Shown piece by piece: positions 37,946 to 46,309 of a stretch of 64,000 nucleotides of DNA. How positions within the stretch are numbered: the stretch's first letter is position 1; the number at the start of each line of letters is the position of its first letter. The notes under the pieces are model-generated. The model saw nothing but the letters and a program-made list of their open reading frames with translations, was not told where the DNA came from and ran no database searches. Source of the DNA: Paenibacillus endoradicis (GTDB lineage: Bacteria; Bacillota; Bacilli; Paenibacillales; Paenibacillaceae); the NCBI RefSeq assembly GCF_024721975.1, contig NZ_JANQBB010000006.1, positions 364,241 through 428,240 on the forward strand. Direction: 5' to 3'. The position numbers and the translations under genes were made by a program.

Positions 37946-38917
37946 TTATTTTACTGTCACAGGATGTACCCATGACACCACACCATCGTCCTCTTCAAAC
38001 TCAATAATAACGTCAGTCACACCATTCATTGCATGTAATTTATCTTCAATGCGCTTTTTAATCGCAATAGCTTCTGCAACAGAAATTGAAGTATCTATTT
38101 CAAGTTTCATCTCAATATGATAATCTTCGCCTTCCTTCATAGCAAATAAAGCACGTATATCTTTAATTTCTGGATTTGTGTAGATATATGCAGCGATAAC
38201 ATTTTCCATCTCATCATCAGCTTCACTAAGTACACCTTTTGCATTATCTAAGAACACTTTACCTACCACATAGAACATCATAATACCAATGACCATAGAA
38301 GCCACACCTTCAGCTGCATGCCATCCTGCAAAGTAAGACAGCAAAATACTGATTATAGCAATAACACCACCGGCAGTCGCAACTAAATCCTCCATAAATA
38401 CCAGCTTAGTTGCTGGTTTGGAACGACCAAGATTTGCAAAGCTTTTGGACAATATAGAAAAACCTTTTGCTTTTACGTTCACTTCATGTAAAACTTCTTT
38501 CATCGCCTTAAACAGTACAAATGATTCTAAGGCTACTGCTATTACCAATACTACCAGATTAATAATAATTGATTTGCCTGTAGAACCTACTGGATGAAGA
38601 ATATGATGATATCCTTCTTTAATCGTTTCATAACTCATAATTCCAACAATAAGAACCGCTCCAAGTAATACTAAGTTAACTAAGCGTCCGAACCCATTCG
38701 GATAACGATCAGTCGGCATTTTCTTACTTAGCGCGCTACCAAGGTATACGAAAAATTGATTCGCTGCATCTCCAAGTGAATGCATCGTTTCTGCAAACAT
38801 CGCTACATTTCCTGTAAGCGCGAATGCGATACCTTTAAGAATAGAGATGATCGTGTTCACAATTGCTGCTATTAATGCTGATTTGTTACCTTGTCGTAAT
38901 AGTCCTTCTTTTTTCAT
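37946..38917 (-). CDS. cation diffusion facilitator family transporter
   Basis: A 323-residue protein with six membrane segments and a C-terminal cytoplasmic domain (about 235-320). The metal site of helix 2 is ETMHSLGDAANQF (HxxxD), and the C-terminal fold has DYHIEMKLEIDTSISVAEA, typical of CDF proteins. Family members export Zn, Fe, Mn or Co in exchange for protons. Helix 5 lacks a clear second HxxxD, so metal preference is uncertain. AGGAGGG precedes the ATG. The 290 bp upstream (38918-39207) show only a terminator. Confidence 0.88.
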   Translation of the reverse strand: MKKEGLLRQGNKSALIAAIVNTIISILKGIAFALTGNVAMFAETMHSLGDAANQFFVYLGSALSKKMPTDRYPNGFGRLVNLVLLGAVLIVGIMSYETIKEGYHHILHPVGSTGKSIIINLVVLVIAVALESFVLFKAMKEVLHEVNVKAKGFSILSKSFANLGRSKPATKLVFMEDLVATAGGVIAIISILLSYFAGWHAAEGVASMVIGIMMFYVVGKVFLDNAKGVLSEADDEMENVIAAYIYTNPEIKDIRALFAMKEGEDYHIEMKLEIDTSISVAEAIAIKKRIEDKLHAMNGVTDVIIEFEEDDGVVSWVHPVTVK

Positions 38918-39134
38918 AAACCCTCCTACAATAACTGTTGCAGCCTCACATGAATATGCTTAGCATTTGCATCTCTTCATAAATTTATGAGGACAATATG
39001 CAGATCATGTTTTCAAAATTCAGCATGCATAACTTTTTCTTTTTATTTATGTATTTTCCACTTTCTAACTTTTAATATATACTTATTTTCGTTATTTGAC
39101 TACGATGATTTTCAATAAAAATTTCAACGTATAT

Positions 39135-39178
39135 CAAAAAAAGATGCAGTTTCCCCCTATAGTGGAATAGCTGCATCT
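39135..39178 (-). terminator. terminator after the YdhG-like gene
   Basis: AGATGCAG and CTGCATCT close the stem; seven T follow on the minus strand. Confidence 0.88.
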
Positions 39179-39207
39179 ATTGATATTCGTTATATAATTG
39201 GCAGTTT

Positions 39208-39603
39208 CTAGTTTTGAATCTTCTTTTGCAACTTTGCTTCATACCGTGCAATATTATCAGTAATTCTATACTTCACGATTTCACTGATTAATTCGAATGG
39301 AAGTGGTTCATTAATCGGGAACTGTACAGAACCTTTTGCAGATTTATATAATGATAACTTATGTTCAAATGCTTTAATCCCACTAGCACCTGGGTAAAAT
39401 CCGATATGATTTTTATATGCTGCGTAATGCACTAGATTGCCATGCAATGCAAAAGTTGGCATTTGATAACTGATCTTCTCTGTGGCATCTGGGGCTATTT
39501 CCTGTATCATATTTCGTAATGATTGTAGAATTTCTTGTGTCGTCACCTGAAATCCGGCAATACATTGATCCACAGATTGATAGATCACTTTATTTTCGTT
39601 CAT
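39208..39603 (-). CDS. YdhG-like (frataxin-fold, DUF1801) protein
   Basis: About 131 residues with the signature ATEKISYQMPTFALHGNLVHYAAYKNHIGFYPG and GSVQFPINEPLPFELISEIVKYR. B. subtilis YdhG (Fra) is reported as a frataxin-like iron chaperone for Fe-S and haem synthesis; this protein belongs to the same broad group, but orthology is not shown. The ATG at 39603 is chosen because GGGGGAGAAGAG stands directly upstream; an upstream in-frame start would lie across that site. Confidence 0.82.
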   Translation of the reverse strand: MNENKVIYQSVDQCIAGFQVTTQEILQSLRNMIQEIAPDATEKISYQMPTFALHGNLVHYAAYKNHIGFYPGASGIKAFEHKLSLYKSAKGSVQFPINEPLPFELISEIVKYRITDNIARYEAKLQKKIQN

Positions 39604-39644
39604 CTCTTCTCCCCCAGTGCTACTACTCATTTATACTATGGGAA

Positions 39645-40121
39645 CTAGTTATAAGTCATCCAAACAGTACTACCAATCGTTTCAAATCCTTGTTTGTACC
39701 AGAAGTTTCTTGTTTTATCCAAGGAGTACACATATAGTTTCTTCTTAGGATAATTCTCTTTTAACCAGTTAATAAAGAATGCGGCATATCCATTACCTTC
39801 ATAATCTTTCATAACGTCTAACGCTTCAATAAAGATGAAATCTGCTTGATCACTAATATCGACATAGAAATCTCTCTCCAAATACTTTTCATCATCATTG
39901 AAATAGTCTTTTTCAGCTTTATGAATCAGTTGATTGCCTCTTTTGTATTCCCAGAATACAGCATAACCAACCATCGCATCGTCTACCTCGATGATATGAA
40001 TATCTTTGGGTAGTTCTGATGTATCTTTCCTACTTAATTCACCCGCGTGATACGTGTCTAACATTTCACTCAAAATACTTTGTATGTCTTGATCGAATGG
40101 TTTTACTACTATTTTAGTCAA
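39645..40121 (-). CDS. GNAT family N-acetyltransferase
   Basis: About 158 residues. The acetyl-CoA-binding region is shortened: FIEALDVMKDYEGNGYAAFFINWLKENYP, ending with RNFWYKQGFETIGSTVWM. The start is a TTG at 40121 preceded by AGAGGAG; a GTG 21 bases upstream is unsupported. Acceptor unknown. It lies 41 bp before the YdhG-like gene on the same strand and may be co-transcribed with it. Confidence 0.78.
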   Translation of the reverse strand: MTKIVVKPFDQDIQSILSEMLDTYHAGELSRKDTSELPKDIHIIEVDDAMVGYAVFWEYKRGNQLIHKAEKDYFNDDEKYLERDFYVDISDQADFIFIEALDVMKDYEGNGYAAFFINWLKENYPKKKLYVYSLDKTRNFWYKQGFETIGSTVWMTYN

Positions 40122-40260
40122 TTTAATACTCCTCTTGATCACATTATTTTATCTCTACATTATAAAACTAATATCAATACTTCTATTATCTCACACTTTC
40201 AATCAATCGAAACAATACTTTACCATGACCTTCCGCACGAATTCAACTGCAATAAGAATA

Positions 40261-42819
40261 CTAATCAATGATCATATATATTTTAGCCTGTTGTATTGCA
40301 TGAATTCGATTATTCACTTCAAGTTTACGGTATACGTTTTTAATATGAAACTTTACAGTTTCTCCAGTAACTAATAGACGCGAAGCAATTTCTTTATTAG
40401 ATAATCCTTCTGCTATTAACAATAATACTTCTATTTCTTTGTCGGTTAAATTAAGATCATTCTCTTCATCTGAATTCAACTGCATAGCTTCAAATATCAT
40501 ATTACTATATATCAAAGATGCATCGTACTTATCGTGAACTAACTTACTATTTTGTCTCTTAATAAATAATCGAATAAAATTTCTCATCCATATCGTTTCA
40601 TCTATAAATGAACGAATGTAACCTTCAGGTCCGGCAAGAAATAATGCATGATTGAGTCGATCAAGTGATAAATCAACGGCTTTGAGGCGGTAATGTGCAA
40701 TACTTTGTAAAATCACAACTTTAATTCGATCACGAAGACGTCCTTGTTGCTCCAGTAAATCGTTCATTCTTCCGAGTAATTCAAGCACCGCTTTTATTTC
40801 TTCATGATCACCACAAACTAATAGTGCTTTAGCAAATATTAGTTGATTTGGCATATGAAACAGTGAGGCGTCATCGGTTACCAATATTCCACAATTATCC
40901 AACCATTCGCGAACAGGTTCATATGACTCTTCTTGTATCGAATGATGTACTACTTCCGCCCTTATCGATGGCATAAATCTTTCATAGTCAGGTGAATTAA
41001 TCTGTTTCGGTAATCCAGCCAATAGCGCTGACGCTTCTTTGTTATTACCTTTAGCTAACTGTATACGAGCTGCGCTAAAAACTAATGGACTTAATATTCT
41101 TGCAAACGGCTGTATATCTGAGCGATTAAGCCCCTCATTAACAATGCTCTCTGCTTCATCTAACCTATTCCATTCATATAATAACTTACTGTATGAAGCA
41201 TATAGATAACCTACAAATGGAAAATTCCGCTTGCTTCCCCATCGTGCAATCCACTTTTCAAGAAAATTTTCTGCTTCCTTAAGATTATTAATAAGCGACA
41301 AATGATCATCGAAATCTGCAAAACCTTGATATCTATTCCTTCCCATCGTTAGAAAAACACTGCCTTCTGACATATATTGTTCAACAAGTTCAAAATATGC
41401 AGATGTTTTCTCTAAATCTTTCTGAAGATATGTACTAATCGCGCAGAAGAAGTAAACATTTCCCATGGCTTGATTCCAAGCAGCATCACTTATACTACCT
41501 TGTAGAGCTTCGAAAGATTTTTCAGCTTGTTGAATTCTTAGAAAAGCTGTATGCCATTCACCTACACCAAGAAGCACTGAGATATAGAACAATTCTGTTA
41601 ACGGCTTATTTGAAAAACAATTTTCAGGTAATGCTGTTACCCATCTTATTAAAAAGACACTTTTGAACTGTACGAGTGAATCAAGATTCTTTTCTATTAA
41701 TCTCACGACTTCTAAATGCTCTTCTGCTTCCAAATAATGTTCTACAGCAATATCATCAAAGCCATGCTGTTCATACCACTCGGCTGCATTTTTATGTACT
41801 TTTCTCCATTTAACCAAATCTCTTCTTCGCAATTGCTGCTGTAAAAATTCAGAGAGCAGATGGTGATATCTATACCAATTACGCTGCTCATCCATTGCAA
41901 TAATGAATAAATTGAGACGTTCTAATGCCTCGATTTGTTCCTGACAATCTACTCTGCCTGTTACTTTTTCACACAATGAATAATTCATCTGAGTCAAAAT
42001 AGCTGTCTCCAACAAAAAATCTTTAACTGAATCCGGTAAATGTTGAAATACTTCTTCTAATAAATAGTCTGCAATTTGACGTTGTTGACCGTTGATCTGT
42101 TCAATAGTTTTCATGACGTCTTTACTTTGTTTCAACGATATTACTGCTAGTTGTAGACCGCTAATCCAACCTTCTGTTTTATCAAGTAACGTAACGATCT
42201 GATCATCTGAAAGGAATAAGTCCGATTCGGCTTGAAATAAAGCATAACTTTCCTCGAATTTAAACCTTAAGTCGTCCATAGATATTCGATTAAGTTCACC
42301 TTTTGCCAATAATCTAGCCTTAGGGATATTGTCAGCGCGTGTAGCGATGTATAGGTGGATATGCGATGGGAGATGTTCAATTAAATGATTGATCGACTGT
42401 TGAATAGTTGGTAATGTGATGACATGATAATCGTCTAATATTATATATAAGTCATGGGATAATCGATTAAGTTCATTGAGGAGAAATGCTAATAGAGGTT
42501 CCATGTTATTTGAAGAGCTTGTCTCAAGTATTATGGAGTAGTCTTTACTAAATTCATCAGTCTTACCTCGAATTGATGCTAAAATATAAGTCCAAAATTG
42601 AATCCATTCATTATTCTGACTATCAAGTGAAATCCAAGCTACAATTTTATTTGAACGTTTTACCCATTCACTTAAAGCGGTTGTTTTACCATAACCTGCT
42701 TGTGCTGAAACTAACGTAAGTTTACACTGTTTCCCCAAATCCAGCTTTTTCATCAGTTCTGGTCTTAAGATTGCTGATTGACGAACTTGAGGGATATGAA
42801 ATTTAGTATGAATTGGCAT
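40261..42819 (-). CDS. MalT/AcoK-type LuxR family ATP-dependent regulator
   Basis: About 852 residues. N-terminal STAND-type NTPase with P-loop SAQAGYGKTTALSEW and Walker B LYIILDDYH; a helical superhelix region (about 330-770, TPR-like); and a C-terminal LuxR helix-turn-helix with LTDKEIEVLLLIAEGLSNKEIASRLLVTGETVKFHIKNVYRKL. Such proteins are activated by small ligands and ATP and recruit polymerase. The ATG at 42819 follows GGGGGG. No obvious target operon adjoins it, so its regulon is unknown. Confidence 0.9.
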   Translation of the reverse strand: MPIHTKFHIPQVRQSAILRPELMKKLDLGKQCKLTLVSAQAGYGKTTALSEWVKRSNKIVAWISLDSQNNEWIQFWTYILASIRGKTDEFSKDYSIILETSSSNNMEPLLAFLLNELNRLSHDLYIILDDYHVITLPTIQQSINHLIEHLPSHIHLYIATRADNIPKARLLAKGELNRISMDDLRFKFEESYALFQAESDLFLSDDQIVTLLDKTEGWISGLQLAVISLKQSKDVMKTIEQINGQQRQIADYLLEEVFQHLPDSVKDFLLETAILTQMNYSLCEKVTGRVDCQEQIEALERLNLFIIAMDEQRNWYRYHHLLSEFLQQQLRRRDLVKWRKVHKNAAEWYEQHGFDDIAVEHYLEAEEHLEVVRLIEKNLDSLVQFKSVFLIRWVTALPENCFSNKPLTELFYISVLLGVGEWHTAFLRIQQAEKSFEALQGSISDAAWNQAMGNVYFFCAISTYLQKDLEKTSAYFELVEQYMSEGSVFLTMGRNRYQGFADFDDHLSLINNLKEAENFLEKWIARWGSKRNFPFVGYLYASYSKLLYEWNRLDEAESIVNEGLNRSDIQPFARILSPLVFSAARIQLAKGNNKEASALLAGLPKQINSPDYERFMPSIRAEVVHHSIQEESYEPVREWLDNCGILVTDDASLFHMPNQLIFAKALLVCGDHEEIKAVLELLGRMNDLLEQQGRLRDRIKVVILQSIAHYRLKAVDLSLDRLNHALFLAGPEGYIRSFIDETIWMRNFIRLFIKRQNSKLVHDKYDASLIYSNMIFEAMQLNSDEENDLNLTDKEIEVLLLIAEGLSNKEIASRLLVTGETVKFHIKNVYRKLEVNNRIHAIQQAKIYMIID

Positions 42820-43053
42820 GATATTTCCCCCCATTTAATTGGTTTAACCTACTGCACTTCTATTAGAATACTTCATAAGTAAATTAATTTTAGAGAGAAT
42901 GTAATGCATCAAGTAAAGTTTAACAGAAATATCTATATCTATATATATATTTCACCTAAAATTTCAAATAGTCCTAATAAACTTCATTTGTACTGCGACT
43001 TTTTATATAGCAAAAAAGTGTATGTGAATATTTAGTTAGTTATTTATTTTAAT

Positions 43054-43091
43054 AATAATCGCCCAGTGAGTTCACTCACTGGGCGATTATT
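43054..43091. promoter_or_regulatory. 38-bp perfect palindrome in a divergent intergenic region
   Basis: Eighteen-base arms, the left one AATAATCGCCCAGTGAGT, are separated by only two bases. It sits between the divergent MalT-like and LmrA-like genes, ending three bases before a TTGACA -35 box. Neither side has a clear T-run, and no gene ends here. A protein-binding palindrome or an insulating hairpin are both possible. The rest of 42820-43053 is AT-rich with a short TA repeat near 42940 and nothing I recognise. Confidence 0.6.
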
Positions 43092-43094
43092 CCT

Positions 43095-43123
43095 TTGACA
43101 ACTAAAGTATTTTCACATATTAT
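43095..43123 (+). promoter_or_regulatory. strong sigma-A promoter of the LmrA-like gene
   Basis: TTGACA (43095-43100), exactly 17 bases, TATTAT (43118-43123), 44 bp before the ATG. Confidence 0.8.
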
Positions 43124-43126
43124 TAG

Positions 43127-43144
43127 TAGACCGGTTTATATAAT
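43127..43144 (+). promoter_or_regulatory. LmrA/QdoR-type operator
   Basis: On the minus strand the site reads ATTATATAAACCGGTCTA. As I recall it, the B. subtilis LmrA/QdoR box is AWTATATAGANYGGTCTA, which this matches at all but one defined position. It begins three bases after the -10 box, over the expected transcription start, where a repressor would block initiation. It points to autoregulation by the adjacent LmrA-like protein. Confidence 0.65.
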
Positions 43145-43166
43145 TTTTAGAAAGGATTATTCAAAT

Positions 43167-43742
43167 ATGACTGAAAAGCGAAATTCTCGTGAACTCCTTA
43201 TAGAAACTGCATCCAAACTTTTTCGAATCCGTGGATATTATGGTGTAGGTCTAAAAGACATTCTTAATGAGAGTGGTGTACCGAAAGGTTCACTATATCA
43301 TTATTTCCCTAACGGTAAAGAGGAATTAGCAATTGAAGCAATCAATCATACGAGAGCTTTGGTAATTAAAGATATTCAAGCTAAATTAGATGAAGTTGCT
43401 GATCCAATAGAAGCGATACAAGCTCATATCTTACAATTGTCTGAGATTTTCTCAGAATCTGATAACTTACTTGGAGTTCCAATTGGAACAATTGCCGCTG
43501 AAACTTATTCAACCTGTGAGCCTATACGAATAGTATGCCAATCAGCTTTCGAAAACTGGCAATCATTATATTCAAAAAAACTACTTGAGGCAGGCTATAG
43601 TGAGAAACAATCAAAGGAGTTAAGTATTGTTATTAATGCCTTAATTGAAGGTGGCATTATTTACTCTCAAACATCAAACAGTGGGGAACCACTTCGCGTC
43701 ATAGCTAGTAAAATCCCACTATTATTAAAGAAAAATGATTAA
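43167..43742 (+). CDS. TetR family regulator, LmrA/YxaF (QdoR)-like
   Basis: About 191 residues, the size of B. subtilis LmrA and QdoR. The helix-turn-helix reads YGVGLKDILNESGVPKGSLYHYFPNGKEEL, and the C-terminal domain has GVPIGTIAAETYSTCEPIR and INALIEGGIIYSQTS as in the LmrA/YxaF group, which responds to flavonoids and drugs. The ATG at 43167 follows AGAAAGGA; an upstream in-frame ATG falls in the -35 box and cannot be used. Upstream of an LmrB-like exporter on the same strand. Confidence 0.88.
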   Translation: MTEKRNSRELLIETASKLFRIRGYYGVGLKDILNESGVPKGSLYHYFPNGKEELAIEAINHTRALVIKDIQAKLDEVADPIEAIQAHILQLSEIFSESDNLLGVPIGTIAAETYSTCEPIRIVCQSAFENWQSLYSKKLLEAGYSEKQSKELSIVINALIEGGIIYSQTSNSGEPLRVIASKIPLLLKKND

Positions 43743-43759
43743 ATTCGTAATGAAAGTTA

Positions 43760-43893
43760 AGTTTATACTTACGAAGCTACTTTTCATTACTGTGAAGTAG
43801 TTCAAGGAGTTATGAAAAGTTTGAGTCTATGCTTACGAAGCTACTTTTCATTACTGAGAAGTAGTTCAAGGAGTTATGAAAAGTTTTAGGAGG
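43760..43893 (+). repeat. tandemly doubled leader element before the LmrB-like gene
   Basis: Two units with a period of 64 bp (ACGAAGCTACTTTTCATTAC begins at 43771 and 43835). Each contains CTACTT...AAGTAG and CTTTTCATTAC...GTTATGAAAAG inverted pairs. The second unit ends AAAAGTTTTAGGAGG, whose AGGAGG is the ribosome site of the gene at 43902. The first unit ends in TTTGAGTC instead, so only the last one is functional for translation. Confidence 0.88.
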
Positions 43894-43901
43894 AAATATT
43901 A

Positions 43902-45329
43902 ATGACAGCAAGTGCGGTTCAACAACAGCAAAATTTTAGAACAACCCCTATTTTAATTTCATTTCTGATTGCGGGATTTATTGGATTGTTCAGTGAGACA
44001 GCATTGAACATGGCATTAGGTGATCTAACGGCCTTATTTGGAATTAGTTATTCTACAGTACAATGGCTTACAACTGGCTATCTGTTAACACTAGGTATAC
44101 TCGTTCCTGTCTCCGGGCTGTTACTACAGTGGTTCACGACTCGTCAATTATTTGTTAGTTCATTGTTATTCTCTATTCTAGGAACATTAGTCGCAGCATT
44201 AGCACCAAGCTTTGCTGTACTTATGATTGCTCGTGTTATTCAAGCAATCGGAACAGCTTTATTATTACCGCTAATGTTCAATACAATTTTAGTAATTTAT
44301 CCAATCAACAAACGTGGTGCCACAATGGGCTTAATGGGGCTAGTTATTATGTTCGCTCCAGCGATTGGTCCGTCCATGTCTGGCTTAATTATTGAAAATC
44401 TTAGTTGGAATTGGATCTTTTGGATCTCACTTCCGTTTTTCGTTTTAGCGTTACTATCTGGTTTGAAATATATGCAAAATGTCTCGACGATTACTAAACC
44501 GAAAATTGATATTCTCTCCATTGTGCTTTCAACAATTGGTTTTGGTGGGTTTGTGTATGGTTTTAGTAGTGCTGGCGAAGATGGTTGGGGAAGTATGACC
44601 GTCATTGCTACAATTATTATTGGTCTAGTGTCCTTATTATTATTCTCAATAAGACAACTCAAAATGAAGAAGCCAATGATTGATTTAAGAGTATTTAAAT
44701 ACCCTATGTTTACTCTAGGATTATTAGCTGTTTTCTTAACTTTCATGATCATTATGTCGTCCGCAATTTTATTGCCAATGTATTTGCAAACTGGTCTACT
44801 ACTAGCTGCCTTTTCTGCTGGTCTTGTCCTTCTACCTGGTGGTGTATTTAATGGATTAATGTCACCCATCACTGGCCGTATATTTGATAAATATGGTCCT
44901 AGAGGACTTGTAATCCCTGGATTTATCATTATGATTGTGATGTTATTCTGTCTAGCTAATCTTTCTACAGAAACATCCATCATTGTAGTAATTCTCATGC
45001 ATGTGTTTCTAATGATCGGTATTTCTATGGTAATGATGCCAGCACAAACTAATGGTCTTAATCAGCTGCCGAAAAACTTATATCCAGACGGAACAGCGAT
45101 TATGAATACATTACAGCAAGTATCAGGAGCTGTTGGTACTGCTATTGCAATGACGATTATGTCAGCATCTAAAGATAGTTATATGAAAGATGTTACAGAT
45201 CCTTCTGACCAATTAGCCAATGCTGCTGGTTTAACCGCTGGTGTCCAAGATGCCTTTATTTTCGGATTAATTCTTGCTTGTATCGGATTAGTCTTATCGC
45301 TATTTATCAAAAAAGCTAATAATCAATAA
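43902..45329 (+). CDS. DHA2 family MFS drug exporter, LmrB-like
   Basis: A 475-residue protein with about fourteen membrane segments, with STVQWLTTGYLLTLGILVPVSGLL and MGLVIMFAPAIGPSMSGLIIE as the conserved early loops. In B. subtilis lmrA-lmrB is a repressor/exporter pair for lincomycin and related compounds; the gene order and the operator here match that arrangement. Substrate is inferred. The leader element between the two genes could set exporter output separately from the repressor. Confidence 0.9.
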   Translation: MTASAVQQQQNFRTTPILISFLIAGFIGLFSETALNMALGDLTALFGISYSTVQWLTTGYLLTLGILVPVSGLLLQWFTTRQLFVSSLLFSILGTLVAALAPSFAVLMIARVIQAIGTALLLPLMFNTILVIYPINKRGATMGLMGLVIMFAPAIGPSMSGLIIENLSWNWIFWISLPFFVLALLSGLKYMQNVSTITKPKIDILSIVLSTIGFGGFVYGFSSAGEDGWGSMTVIATIIIGLVSLLLFSIRQLKMKKPMIDLRVFKYPMFTLGLLAVFLTFMIIMSSAILLPMYLQTGLLLAAFSAGLVLLPGGVFNGLMSPITGRIFDKYGPRGLVIPGFIIMIVMLFCLANLSTETSIIVVILMHVFLMIGISMVMMPAQTNGLNQLPKNLYPDGTAIMNTLQQVSGAVGTAIAMTIMSASKDSYMKDVTDPSDQLANAAGLTAGVQDAFIFGLILACIGLVLSLFIKKANNQ

Positions 45330-45374
45330 TAGAAGTTAACATTTAATTAATGTTACAACTATAGCTTGTCATAA

Positions 45375-45422
45375 CAATACCCCCTTACAAGTACATTTTC
45401 GTACACTTGTAAGGGGGTATTG
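45375..45422. terminator. bidirectional terminator between LmrB-like and DinB genes
   Basis: CAATACCCCCTTACAAGT and its exact complement flank a short loop that itself begins and ends with AC/GT. Confidence 0.88.
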
Positions 45423-45446
45423 TATATATTACTTATAATAATTGAA

Positions 45447-45923
45447 TTATACTTTAGCCATTTCCTTCGTAGGACCCATAACTGCAGGGACAGTAAGACC
45501 GGCTTGACGTAACAATACTGTCATTTGACCACGATGATGATTTTGATGATCAATAAATGATCTAAGTAATTTACCTCTTGTTGTAGCACCTGCGAAGCTT
45601 TGAATTTCTTCAATAAGTTCCGCATCAGACAACTTACTAGCTTGTTCGCTAACAGCTTGAGAAACTTGCTCATATCTAGCAACAATATCTGCTATATTAG
45701 TAGGTACTGATTCTCCATGACCCGGAGCTGGAATGTTCAATCCTACCAAACCTCCAAAGAAGCCTGTTACGCCAACTAAATGCCATGCTAACCAACCAAG
45801 AGAGTTATGACCATCTACGATAGATTGACCAATTTTTTCATTCGTGATTGCTTTAATCACTTTCAATGTGCCATTAGATGATGCGTTCCAATCCTCAATA
45901 AAATCCTCAATATTTCTATACAA
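45447..45923 (-). CDS. DinB family protein
   Basis: About 158 residues forming the DinB/YfiT four-helix fold. The metal-binding histidines are visible in LGWLAWHL and in DHQNHHRGQM. Some family members are metal-dependent thiol transferases using bacillithiol; the substrate here is unknown. The start is a TTG at 45923 eight bases after AAGAGGTG and opens MYRNIEDFIEDW, the family's usual first residues; an upstream ATG lies before the ribosome site. Confidence 0.87.
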   Translation of the reverse strand: MYRNIEDFIEDWNASSNGTLKVIKAITNEKIGQSIVDGHNSLGWLAWHLVGVTGFFGGLVGLNIPAPGHGESVPTNIADIVARYEQVSQAVSEQASKLSDAELIEEIQSFAGATTRGKLLRSFIDHQNHHRGQMTVLLRQAGLTVPAVMGPTKEMAKV

Positions 45924-46058
45924 ATCTAAACACCTCTTATACATTACTTTGTTTCATATTATTAAGTCTACTAGCCAGCTTCTAATTTGTCCAATTTAGT
46001 GAAATTGATACCGTTCAATTTAACGACACAAAAATTTTGATCATATTTCTGATAAATA

Positions 46059-46095
46059 ATAAAGCAGCCTTTTCTCTATGAAAAGGCTGCTTTAT
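46059..46095 (-). terminator. terminator after the small ORF at 46100
   Basis: ATAAAGCAGCCTTTT pairs with AAAAGGCTGCTTTAT. It begins five bases after the stop of the small ORF. Confidence 0.85.
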
Positions 46096-46099
46096 CTAT

Positions 46100-46264
46100 T
46101 TATCTACTTCGCGCAGTTAATTCTTTATTCTCATTTATCAAAAAACAAAGCGCGAGTAAATCATTCATTGTTGGGAAAAACATTATTTTCTTGCTATGAT
46201 TCACTTTATAACTTAACTTTTGCTTTTTCTTTTGATTAATTATTTTTTCATTACTTTTGTTCAC
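46100..46264 (-). CDS. small basic protein of unknown function (54 aa)
   Basis: A GTG-started frame of 54 codons preceded by CAGGAGG at nine bases. The protein begins MNKSNEKIINQKKKQK and has a very basic first half and a hydrophobic FFPTMNDLLALCFLI second half, ending ARSR. It lies 45 bp after the hydrolase gene on the same strand, and a strong terminator follows directly. The ribosome site, codon use and terminator together support a real gene. I recognise no family; a basic membrane-associated peptide is possible. Confidence 0.6.
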   Translation of the reverse strand: MNKSNEKIINQKKKQKLSYKVNHSKKIMFFPTMNDLLALCFLINENKELTARSR

Positions 46265-46309
46265 TTTCTCTTACCTCCTGTTTCACTTTACTGCTCCATT
46301 ATTATTGAA

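Noticed and set aside
44297..44998. 233-codon antisense reading frame within the LmrB-like gene
   Set aside because: It lies opposite a clear membrane transporter, lacks a ribosome site, and shows no recognisable protein features.
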